Below are positions 9,545-17,435 of a stretch of DNA of 18,324 nucleotides, piece by piece. Positions within the stretch are counted from its first letter, which is position 1. Each line of letters begins with the position of its first letter. A model generated the notes under the pieces. It had not been told where the DNA came from. It worked only from the letters and a program-made list of their open reading frames with translations, and ran no database searches. This DNA comes from Hymenopellis radicata (taxonomy: Eukaryota; Basidiomycota; Agaricomycetes; Agaricales; Physalacriaceae): NCBI GenBank assembly GCA_015501595.1, contig JADNRX010000908.1, forward strand, positions 1-18,324. Direction: 5' to 3'. Both the position numbers and the translations under genes were made by a program.

Positions 9545-10545
9545 GCTGATCTCATAACCGTTCGCAGACGGCACAGAGTTACGAACGAAGAGGATACTTG
9601 GGAGAACAGGAGCTGTCTCTATGATCCTAAGATCCTTTGCCAAATCAGCCTCCCCTACAATCACTCTCTGGTTCAACAGCGGACAGTCAAATGGACTGTC
9701 CAGCTCCTCTTCTGTGTCTCTGATTGGCCCTCAGCCTTTGACGCGTAGATGCGCCGTGGCCACGGGTTTGGCCCAAGATTTGACCGCACGGTCGAAGGGC
9801 GCGGAAGTCTTGGGGCCATATTCTTCCTGTGCGCGTTTCCGAGCTGCACGCCTCTATAGACGACATCAGCTTTCATGAATAAGAAGTTGAAAGTCGAAAG
9901 TCTTACCTTGACATGATGAGAGTGTGTACACAACACAATGGACTCGGAGGGCGTTAAAAAGGTGGTCGTTGTAGCCTAGGTCAAAGTCTTTGACACTGGA
10001 AATAACAAAAAAAAAACATGCATTAGACGAATGCGGGGGCGCCGGAAGTGTTCCTTACAGTGTTTCAGCAGCGAGTTTTCCTCCTTCTGAAGACGTCCTC
10101 TTTGCTTCACGGGGCCTTTTTCACAACCGAGCCGCATGAGGTCAACAACCTAGCCAAAGTATCAGTAACAAGCCATACTAAGCTTAGGAAAAGTCACGAA
10201 CCGTCGCAAAGCGATTTAAGGTAGTGGCGATGCCCGTCCGTTAGCCCTGGTCTCCGATTGATCTGAAAAGCGTCAAGCTGCTAGAATTAAAGGTCCATAA
10301 TCATTGTTGAGCAAGGATAAAAATACCTCCGTATCAACCATCATGCGCCAACTATGATGTGTCCGGGATCCCAGCGAACCAACGAGTGCCAGAGGAGACC
10401 TCCGTTCAAGAAGTCCATTGGGATAGCCGTACGTAGATTTATGCCGGTTCGTCAGGTTTTCCAGGCCTGTGACTGGCGACTTATTATGGCGTTTCGGGAA
10501 GGCGGACGGACTGTATACGTTTAACTTCATCAGCACAGAGATCAC
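9545..10545 (-). pseudogene. possible multi-exon gene relic inside the transposon
   Basis: On the minus strand a series of introns can be read. 10263-10326 (64 nt, GTATTT to TTTTCAG) joins HSWRMMVDTE to INRRPGLTDGHRHYL in frame. About 10150-10201 (52 nt) precedes VVDLMRLGCEKGPVKQRGRL. About 9996-10058 (63 nt, GTAAGG, CTAAT, TTTCCAG) follows. 9854-9906 (53 nt, GTAAGA to CTATAG) joins the last exon, which contains RRAARKRAQEEYGPKTSAPF. Several junctions do not keep phase and a TGA interrupts the last exon, so it cannot make one protein as it stands. I do not recognise the family and find no transposase motif. It may be a captured host gene or a dead transposon gene. Confidence 0.38.
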
Positions 10546-10583
10546 GATTCAGTACACACTTTGATTTCGACATTGGCGCGGTA

Positions 10584-10837
10584 CTGTACCGTTTCGACCG
10601 GATATTCCCATATTGCATCACACGGGCCGGCGAAGCGAACCTATATATATCCCATATCGCGTCACGGAGCCTCGGAGCCAGGCACACCCTTCCAAAAGCG
10701 GAAATTTTCGGTCCCGCCTGCGGCGGGACAGTCCGAATCGGGTAATTCCCGCGCGCGTGCCTGGCAACGAAGCTGTTCGCTGTAAGTTCGCGGCATATCG
10801 CGTCACATGCCGCGAACCTACGGTCGAAACACTACAG
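10584..10837. mobile_element. 254-bp MITE, Tc1/mariner-like, TA flanked
   Basis: The terminal repeats are CTGTACCGTTTCGACCG at 10584-10600 and its inverted counterpart CGGTCGAAACACTACAG at 10821-10837 (15 of 17 positions match). TA dinucleotides lie directly outside both ends (10582-10583 and 10838-10839), as expected for Tc1/mariner target duplications. The interior has two strong hairpins, GTTCGCGGCAT/ATGCCGCGAAC (10786-10817) and GTCCCGCC/GGCGGGAC (10711-10729), and the direct repeat CATATCGCGTCAC. It has no coding capacity and is nested in the larger element. Confidence 0.75.
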
Positions 10838-10839
10838 TA

Positions 10840-11340
10840 CCTCTTCGTCGGCGGGTCAGAATTGCTGCGATGTGACAACACTAACGTGCATCTCTAAACG
10901 TCGCTGTGAGAGATCTATTACCCCTCACCGTCAAGAGTATCACCAGAGTGTGAAGGAGAGCCGGCTGTAGACACGGGTCGTAGGCAATTCAGACACGAAG
11001 AAGATCTAGATCAAGTTAAGTCATGAGGACCGGCTCTAGACAGATTTCGAAGCGGAGAAGTTGCAGGTTACAGGAAGATTGGTTCATTGGACAAGCTGCG
11101 GAAGGTGGTGATTGACTTCAAGTCGCGTCGAACGGCTTAACGCCGCTATTTACGTATGGAACGGCAGTGCTTCTTGCCGAAACCTTAGTTCGGCTGGTTC
11201 CGATAAGACGGGGCGCCACTCGCAACTGTGTTTATCCAACGTACGAAGACACAGAGTCCTCCCGAGAGCTACTCCTCGTCACACCGTTATCCCTCGACGT
11301 CACGGTGTTACTGCTCTCCGGTCACGGCGTTACGAGTGAT
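10840..11340. other. transposon interior without a recognised feature
   Basis: No convincing gene. Short frames at 11112-11339 and 11167-11520 run into the subterminal repeats and look incidental. Confidence 0.35.
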
Positions 11341-11450
11341 GCCTACACGTCCACACAGCCACTGACTGTCCCTTCCACACGGCCAACACGGCCCTGCACA
11401 CGTCCAACACGGCCACGGCCACACGTCCACACGTCCAGCTACACGGTAAA
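11341..11450. repeat. right subterminal repeat array
   Basis: Repeats of ACACGGCC, ACACGTCC and CCACACG fill this stretch up to the right terminal repeat at 11442-11457. The motifs appear in the same orientation as at the left end, not mirrored. Confidence 0.7.
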
Positions 11451-11461
11451 TTACCTGTGCC

Positions 11462-11602
11462 CCATGGGAAACGGACATGAGAACCATTGGGCGTCGGTGT
11501 GTCGGGATTCAGCGCGTTAAGTGGCTTACGCTCACACAGTGAGATTCCTTCGACAAGTAAGTTGCGCAGAAGTTCACGAACAAGTTCGAGGGAGTCGGAC
11601 AT
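11462..11602 (-). pseudogene. family S copy C, 5' part (separated by the insertion)
   Basis: The start is the ATG at 11602 (MSDSLELVRELLRNLL), corresponding in position to the ATGTCCG start context of copy A. A further in-frame ATG at 11629 is possible but is not shared by the other copies. The 47 codons end in PNGSHVRFPW, and the matching downstream part resumes with RFPWLHPSEYE at about 6188. The N-terminus follows the family pattern of a leucine-rich helix, a Pro-rich segment and FPW. Promoter and TATA lie just upstream, so transcription could still start here but would run into the transposon. Confidence 0.8.
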
Positions 11603-11760
11603 GGTGATAAAGGTGTAGATGTGGAACATGATGTAGGAATGAGGCGGCAGGTCGGGGCTTTATAGGAAAAAGAACAATGGGACGGATGGCTGTGCTAGAT
11701 TATACTAGAACAAGGGAGTTGAACGCACTATGAGGACTGATCTATATCACCATGTGGCCG
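11603..11760 (-). promoter_or_regulatory. family S copy C promoter with TATA box
   Basis: The minus strand reads TCCTATAAAGCCCCGAC (TATA at 11658-11664, about 56 nt before the ATG), followed by CTGCCGCCTCATTCCTAC. Upstream is the diverged block GTTCAACTCCCTTGTTCTA. These elements are shared with copies A, B and R. Confidence 0.65.
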
Positions 11761-12329
11761 GATAAGGCCGTGGTAAGGTGATCATTGCTAGGCGAGTCTT
11801 CAACTGTAAAATGGAAATGGACCACAACAGACAAACGTCGACGTAAGCTCATTGGGGTGGTGTGAGACCTCTCCAAGTTAGGGTTGTTTCAACAAGGCCT
11901 ATAATCGACGGAAAGGTGGTTGAAGTAGCGACGCCACTGTTCTTCGGATTTACCGGACTCCGAAGACGAGCAAGGCGACCCCGGGCCGGAAGTCTAGACC
12001 GTATGTGGGGAATTGTGACAGGACTGATGTCATTTAGGTGAGTCACGTCGGTAGGCTTCGGACACCACGGGTTTGCAACGTTCCACCATCCTGCCTCCAC
12101 GCCTCCATCGTCCTTTTATAGCACGAGCCTAGCCTGTCTCTGCCCACCTAACCTACGCCCCACCCACTTTGTCCTCCGCCATCCTACCTTAACCTTGAAG
12201 CCTTATCAAGTCGTAGGCTTCCTTGCACAGCAGCTAGCAACCGACGACTAGCCCTTCTGCGCCACATATCGCGCCGCGTATCCACGCCTGCCCTCGCGTA
12301 TCCTCCTACGTGTCTCCTACCGACGCACC
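11761..12329 (+). promoter_or_regulatory. intergenic region and promoter of the 12330 gene
   Basis: No convincing gene in 11761-12100. A TATA-like TTTTATAG lies at about 12114-12121, followed by a long CT-rich leader up to the ATG at 12330, typical of fungal promoters. Confidence 0.45.
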
Positions 12330-12986
12330 ATGTCCAACGCATCCTCCTACTGGCGTCGCCGTCCCATCGGCCGAGCGTCCTCTCCGCCGACTTGGGCCTG
12401 CTACGAGCAGATCCTGCACTACGACGACTCTGGCAGCGGCAGCGACGATGACCACAGCTGCTCCGAGGACGACGAGGACTATGCTGCGCCGCCACCGCCG
12501 TCGCATGCCGACGACGGCATGGCAATGGATATGGACGGAGTTGGCCCAGACACAGGCGCAGAGTCGCAGCCGCAGTCCGATATGGTGTCTGCGAACGCGA
12601 AGGGAAAGGGAAAGGAACGCGCAGTAGACGTGGATCTCGAGACGCAAGAGAAGATAAGGCAGAGAGAACGAGAACTGCGTAGACAAGAGAGGGAAAGGAA
12701 GAGGAAAGAGAGGCCGGTCATGCTTCGTCCGATATTGACGATCCAGAAGAGCCAAGGATTCGTGTGGAACCAGGACTTGTTCGTGCCCGCGTACTGCAAG
12801 GATAGATGTGCGTTTCTTATCTCGTGCCCACCCTGCACACATGTCGCTGATATCGATTCTGTTTTTATAGACATCGCATCTACGTCTCCGCCGACGTCGC
12901 ACTCCCCGTTCGCGTCGGGTAACGACTTTGACCCCGTCGAAGTCGTCGAGATAAGGATAGAAGAAGGCGAGTCGTGGGTACCCTAA
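12330..12986 (+). CDS. small acidic/basic low-complexity protein, two exons
   Basis: The ATG at 12330 sits in a good context (GCACCATGTCC). An intron at 12808-12870 (63 nt, donor GTGCGT, GCTGAT branch, TTTTTATAG acceptor) is most likely removed, giving 197 residues; because its length is a multiple of three the unspliced frame is also open (218 residues). The product has an N-terminal SYWRRRPIGRASSPPTWACY segment, a Ser/Asp/Glu run at about 32-50, a proline stretch at 54-57, and a long Arg/Glu/Lys helix at about 103-129 (single helix or coiled coil). The C-terminus is acidic and ends GESWVP. No known domain is seen. A nuclear, nucleic-acid- or chromatin-associated role is only a guess from composition. 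Downstream it converges on the minus-strand gene ending at 13286. Confidence 0.72.
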   Translation: MSNASSYWRRRPIGRASSPPTWACYEQILHYDDSGSGSDDDHSCSEDDEDYAAPPPPSHADDGMAMDMDGVGPDTGAESQPQSDMVSANAKGKGKERAVDVDLETQEKIRQRERELRRQERERKRKERPVMLRPILTIQKSQGFVWNQDLFVPAYCKDRCAFLISCPPCTHVADIDSVFIDIASTSPPTSHSPFASGNDFDPVEVVEIRIEEGESWVP

Positions 12987-13285
12987 ACGCTTACACCACT
13001 GGTCTCGATAGCGTAGATGCCCCGGTCACTACCTTCCCTACTACAACCATCCATTACTTTTGTTTACTCGTACTCATACATTCATCATTTACCTATCCCA
13101 ACTCAAACTCCATAACATGTACATTTATCTTTCTCGTCTACAGGCTGGCTTTTCTGATCTCGTTGTTTTATCATAACTTTCATGCTACAATTGTTTCCAG
13201 TCTTGTGAGGGATAACCAGGGCCTTGGTACCGAGTTTTCAAGTTCCTAACTCGTGCAATGGAGGAGATTTCATCATTGACCGTAG
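12987..13285. other. convergent 3' region
   Basis: Noncoding gap between two genes that point at each other. It is CT- and AT-rich on the plus strand and probably holds both 3' ends. The open frame at 12974-13249 has no recognised features. Confidence 0.4.
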
Positions 13286-13856
13286 TTACACATTAAGAGG
13301 AAATATGCTACCACCTTCCAAAATCCCGGCCGGTAACACAAGCGACCTCTTCATTGGTACAATGAAGGACACCGAGCTCTCATGCAGCAGAGACTGATAC
13401 AACAGACCTAGCACGAGCATAACACCTGCGATCCCCTTTTTCTCGAACTGTGCAGAGACATCATCGGCGTAGAAAATTGAAATGGACTTGGGCTAACAAC
13501 GCTGCGTAGAATGGGTTAATCCACATTATCAATAATGAAGATTCAAGTGCTTACGCGGGGGAAACTTGGAGTCGATTTGCCTGAAATGAATCCGACAGAC
13601 GTGGTGGTCCTGTGTGGCGCACTCAAGCGACTCGCGCGAACACTGCGGCTGGGCTCGCACTTTGTCGTACGAGAGATGATCACGTATATTCCGTGTCCGG
13701 CGTGGACGGTACAGTTGGCGGACGTGTCATCGTAGGTGTCGGCGGCGTGGTCGATCCATGGAAATCCGTAGTTTGGGGCGTCCACGTCGTAGTCTCTGCT
13801 GGATAGAGGGCGTCCTTGGCTTTATTGGTTTTATGCTCTGGCACGGTGTACGACAT
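13286..13856 (-). CDS. distant family S member, apparently intact, three exons
   Basis: The model uses ATGTC at 13852-13856, an intron at 13796-13851 (56 nt, GTACAC to CAGCAG), exon 13555-13795, an intron at 13493-13554 (62 nt, donor GTAAGC, TTAAC branch, TTGTTAG acceptor), and a last exon 13286-13492 ending in TAA. The lengths sum to 453 nt, or 150 residues, with no stop. The product begins MSDYDVDAPNYGFPWIDHAA, which parallels PDYDFPW of the right-arm copy. It then has CTVHAGHGIYVIISRT, which parallels AFQVLEIGGGYRVLLRRT. Exon 2 of the family is echoed by DVSAQFEKKG and LVLGLLYQSL. The resemblance is structural and weak in identity, so membership is likely but not certain. The very short first exon is the least secure part. 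Function unknown. Confidence 0.6.
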
Positions 13857-14053
13857 AATGATGGATGGGAGAGGTGAATGGGTGATGTACTAGGATCCGA
13901 CTTTGGAGTAAGCGCCTCTGGACCCACACTGCGGCTGTGTGAATACTTAACAAGCGTGTCTTTTGTTATACGTCCGAATATCGCTCCGAGCCGCCATGAT
14001 AACCGACAGCGTTGTAGCGCAGCATCCGTCCATTCTGCGTTGTCCTCCCTCTC
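13857..14053. other. spacer before family S copy D
   Basis: Contains the 5' flank of the minus-strand gene and, further right, sequence leading into the truncated copy at 14054. The family promoter block was not found here. Confidence 0.3.
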
Positions 14054-14275
14054 ATGCGCACATACCTACACGCCTTCATCTGCGACCAAATAGCCGCGTA
14101 CGACCCCTCAAAGCCACATCAACCGAGTATGCATCTCTCAAGACCCACGCGCTGGCCCGATGGTCCTGATGTCGATTTCCCAATGGAGAGCGATTAGACG
14201 AGTATCATAATGCATGGAGCATCTGTCTTCTTGACGTGCATTTGAGAGTAACGTTCTGTGAGTTCGTCAACGCTG
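14054..14275 (+). pseudogene. family S copy D, internally deleted remnant
   Basis: ATG at 14054; the frame reads DQIAAYDPSKPHQPSMHLSR then WPDGPDVDFP, very close to copies A and R. It then jumps into MESD and TAG at 14195-14197, because about 90 nt present in the other copies are missing between GATTTCCCA and ATGGAGAGCGATT. Homology resumes (GCATGGAGCATCTGTCTTCTTGACGTG) up to the exon 1 donor GTGAGT near 14260. The second exon is not found. It is a broken duplicate. Confidence 0.75.
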
Positions 14276-14404
14276 TGTAACGCCGGCCTCTTTCATGAGC
14301 TCCGTAATCTCAACGTCTACCGAGACGATGTAAGACGGGGTGGATGGAACAAGAATTCTGCGCACGTACGATACTCCGTGTGCATCATTCGAGAACAAAA
14401 AAAA

Positions 14405-15112
14405 TCACCTCCTTATCTATGCACAAACAGTGCAGAGTTAGATTTCGACGAGCTGGCGGGAGATTATTCTTACCAGGGGCAGCACGTTGGTCAACGTACT
14501 AGTCTTGATGTAGCTTCGCTTTGTTCGACCAGACGGGATACCAGAGAGATTCTCGATTGTCAGTCCGAGTGCGGCAGTACAGTTTACAATTGGGGTCTGC
14601 GCATAGCTTGCCAGTAAATGCCGTGTCCTCTTTCGCTTGCATCAGCATAACAGCCTGTATACCAATAATGAGAGACGTACGGGCATACGACGCGATGGGT
14701 TTCCATTGTCCACACCCGATCTGAATACCCGACTTTGTCAAGGCGCCTGAGGGCAATCGAACAAGGTCTTCGACGTATGCCTGCGGAAGGATAAGGCAGG
14801 AAGGCGCGTACTAGTAGCTATAGACTGCTCACCGTACAGATCAGGTTTCAAAGTTGAAATGAGAGTCAATAGGGGCATAGGGCGCAATCACGAACACCGC
14901 AGAAGAAGTGGCCTTGGTGGGACGTGAGAAGTTACTAGAGCCTCTGGTAACTAGAGGCGGCTTGAGGAGGACTGACGAATGAATTATGAACACAACAACT
15001 GTTGTCCTTGAGTCCGACAGAAGAGACCCAAAAGATACAAGTTGGCTTGAGCGTCGAAGACCTGGAGCTCCTTGGCGCTCGAGAGCGCTGCTTGGTCAGG
15101 GAAAGTTGACAT
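14405..15112 (-). pseudogene. candidate multi-exon gene of unknown family, frame unresolved
   Basis: A TATTTAAG box at about 15174-15186 lies roughly 60 nt upstream of an ATG at 15112 (MSTFPDQAALSSAKELQVFD). Two strong introns can be read downstream. One is 14781-14832 (52 nt, GTGAGC to CCGCAG), preceding AYVEDLVRLPSGALTKSG. The other is 14417-14473 (57 nt, GTAAGA, CTAAC, GCATAG), following LSGIPSGRTKRSYIKTST and leading to a stop at 14405-14407. The exons between do not join in one frame without assuming a shift near 14850 and another near 14650. It is either a decayed gene or one whose exons I have not placed correctly. I do not recognise the protein. Confidence 0.35.
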
Positions 15113-15289
15113 GATGGGGGCAAGGAGGAGAGCGACGGATCTCGGCCCGGAGAGAGGGAAAATCACTTATGATCCCTTAAATAAACTCTAGCGCGTGCAT
15201 TTGGCTTGAGGAAACCGGGAGGAATGAACTAAAGGTAGTACCAGTTAAGACTAAGTTCGAACTTAAATTCGGCTGAAAACAATGGCTTG
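15113..15289. promoter_or_regulatory. shared upstream region between divergent genes
   Basis: Contains the TATTTAAG-type box for the minus-strand candidate gene at 15112. Homology to the left arm begins near 15285. Confidence 0.35.
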
Positions 15290-15447
15290 TTGAGGCCGAG
15301 ATGACACATCGATCATGTGATCGCATTTAGTTGCAATGGAACTGTTTTACTCTCTTTGTCCAGAACCACCACCACCACATTGCGACAAAGGTAAACATGA
15401 TTTTCCGCTTCTTGTAGGTCTCTCACTAAAAAAAGACAGACATCACG

Positions 15448-17129
15448 ATGGATTCTCAGCAGCGCGCCCCTAACATCATGGATGTCGTGCCCGCTAACTT
15501 TCTTTGTGACAACCGAACGATGGAGAAAATCGCCGAGTCACAACTGTTGGATGAACAAGCACTCGCTTCACTGGAGGAGAATCTTTCTGGGCTCGAATCC
15601 CGCCAACGATGCCTGAAAGCCGAGTTGACAACTGCTGAACGACACATTTCCGAGGCGGTCGCAGAACAGACGCGTCTCCGCTCCTCTATTGCGACTCATA
15701 AATCCCTCCTTTCCTACTCCCCAGTCCGCTCTCTCCCAGGGGAGGTGCTGAGCGAGATTTTCCTCCATTACATAGCCATTGCCCAATCTGTCCACGGGAT
15801 GTTTTCCAAGAGATTGTTGCATCCCACCGTATCCACACTCCTATTCTCCAGGTCTGCCGTCGTTGGCGTACTACCGCTTTGGCTGACCCTCGGCTGTGGA
15901 CCACCATCCCTTTGATCGGTTCCGTCGACGGGAAAAAGTCGTTCGCTCATCCTTTGATATTGGGGTCGCCTGAAGAGATGGCCGCATATTGGCAGGCTCT
16001 CGAACGCAGAATAGAGCGAACGTCTGCGCTCCCTCTACACCTTCTCTTCCACTTTATTGAAGACGGTAACATCGGAGATCCCGTTTACACGATTTCCTCC
16101 ATGCAAACGTTTATTCGCTTGTTCCCAAGGGCAACCTCCATTTCCATCTGCCTTGGTACTCTAGAAGAACATTTTCCGGAGCTCATATCGCTCGTGGACA
16201 ATGCCGAAATCTTTCATGCCGATCGAGTTCATACCGCCCGGGTCGATGTCGACGACGAAACGTTCAGTCGCAAGATTTTGTCCGCCATACCGAATGTTGA
16301 AGTGCTGGAAGCGGAACAACTGGATATCGACCAGTGGTTCATCGATGCACCAACTGCAGGACATCGCTTGCACAGTTTGCAGATTTCGAACTATTGGTTT
16401 GAGATATCTCTTGTAACGCTTTTGGATCTCCTGGATCGCGCGCCGCTGCTTGAGACGCTCAAGCTTGGTCAGGTTTCCATTACGCCTTCTGTCGGGTCCC
16501 TTCGCGCCGTAACCCATACACTTCTATCGACGTTCCATCTTGCTTCTGTGAGGGCGGATGAAAACGATGCTATCTTTGAGCATCTGACACTTCCGGCCCT
16601 CCGTTCTCTATCGTTTAAGGGTAGTTACAGCTACCAGCCCGAGTTTTGGCCCCGTCCGAGTAACATTGCATTTCTTCGGCGATCTGGTTGCATGTTAACG
16701 GAGCTTGCCTTTTGCCGATGCCAGATCGACGAGAAACGCCTTTCGGAGCTGCTTACAGCTCAAAAGTCACTCGTTACCCTTCAGCTCAACCTGCTTGCCG
16801 ATGATAAAGGCGGAGGATGCGACATACCCATTCCGATGTCAATCCTAGAACTCCTTTCCACGAAGCCCAAGGGTGCCTCGGATCGTCCTTTACCAGCGTT
16901 GGAAGTCGTCAGGGTTGTGGTACTTCCACGGCAGTTAAAGGCTGTGAAACGGCTGATCCAGTCGCGTTCTGCAGATCAAGCGAAGAAGTGTCGCATCGCG
17001 ACGCTGAGAGAAGTGGATATTCACGTACATGCGAAGCAGAGGGACAGCGAGATCAAGAAGGAGGAGCACGCAGCCATGTTCGAGGCATTTGTGAACAAGG
17101 GTGTAGCGATTCGGATTTCTTACAAGTAG
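15448..17129 (+). pseudogene. F-box-like domain protein, right copy, frameshifted or newly spliced
   Basis: ATG at 15448 (MDSQQRAP), coiled coil, then the F-box start LPGEVLSEIF, all as in the left copy. After IAIAQSV the sequence lacks 4 nt relative to the left gene (near 15796-15806), so the frame is lost and the first open frame stops at 15915. From 15852 to TAG at 17127-17129 the other frame is open for 426 codons and matches the left protein to its last residues (RISYK). A 62-nt segment at 15790-15851 begins GTCCAC and ends TTCTCCAG. If spliced it restores the frame (IAQS joined to VCRRWR), giving 539 residues and losing 22 residues inside the F-box. The donor is weak. The long C-terminal frame without stops suggests either recent loss or a functioning rescue, so the pseudogene call is tentative. 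Confidence 0.65.
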
Positions 17130-17279
17130 GTATCAACTCCTGCACGTTGTTTCCTCTATTTTAATTTCACTTATGACATTGACTTCCACCGTCAGAGATT
17201 GAGCTGGTCACGACGTTTGTTTGTTGTTGACCATGCCCCTTCTGGTTGAAGAGAGCGATGATCTCTGGTTGTCCTACCC

Positions 17280-17435
17280 ACACGATGATCTACATCACTA
17301 CGTATTGTCCTCATCGTGGTTCAACCTCCTTGTTCTATAATGCACACAGCATCCGCCTCATTGTTCTTTCTCCTATAAAACCCCGAGCTGCCGCATCGTT
17401 GCATCGGCTTTCACATTTATCTCCCCATCTCCGTC
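17280..17435 (+). promoter_or_regulatory. family S copy R promoter with TATA box
   Basis: TATAAAA at 17374-17380 lies about 56 nt before the ATG at 17436, preceded by CATCGTGGTTCAACCTCC and TTGTTCTATAA. The spacing matches that of copy C, and this copy keeps the consensus TATA that copy A has lost. Confidence 0.72.

Larger units (their letters stand above)
6190..11457. mobile_element. 5.27 kb TIR transposon inserted in family S copy C
   Basis: The ends are inverted repeats. The left begins CAGGTAGAATTTACCGTG (6190); the right end, read inwards on the minus strand, begins CAGGTAATTTACCGTG (11457). They are identical apart from a 2-nt indel. Both ends are followed by arrays of short subterminal motifs, ACACGGTAG or ACACGGCC and ACACGTCC. 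The target is duplicated (13 bp). Excision with one repeat copy restores the reading frame of the host gene. No long open frame or recognisable transposase lies inside, so it is probably non-autonomous or decayed. The superfamily is unclear: subterminal arrays suggest an hAT-, CACTA- or KDZ-like DNA transposon, but a 13-bp duplication does not fit the usual lengths. Confidence 0.8.

Noticed and set aside
10640..10655. TATATATA as a promoter TATA box
   Set aside because: It lies inside the MITE and no gene starts downstream of it.
11849..12100. 83-codon minus-strand frame
   Set aside because: No conserved motif, no convincing promoter, and it sits in the 5' region of the 12330 gene.
12306..12902. 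198-codon minus-strand frame opposite the 12330 gene
   Set aside because: It is Arg-rich and low in complexity, the mirror of the acidic and Lys/Arg/Glu codons of the plus-strand gene, which has a better start and intron.
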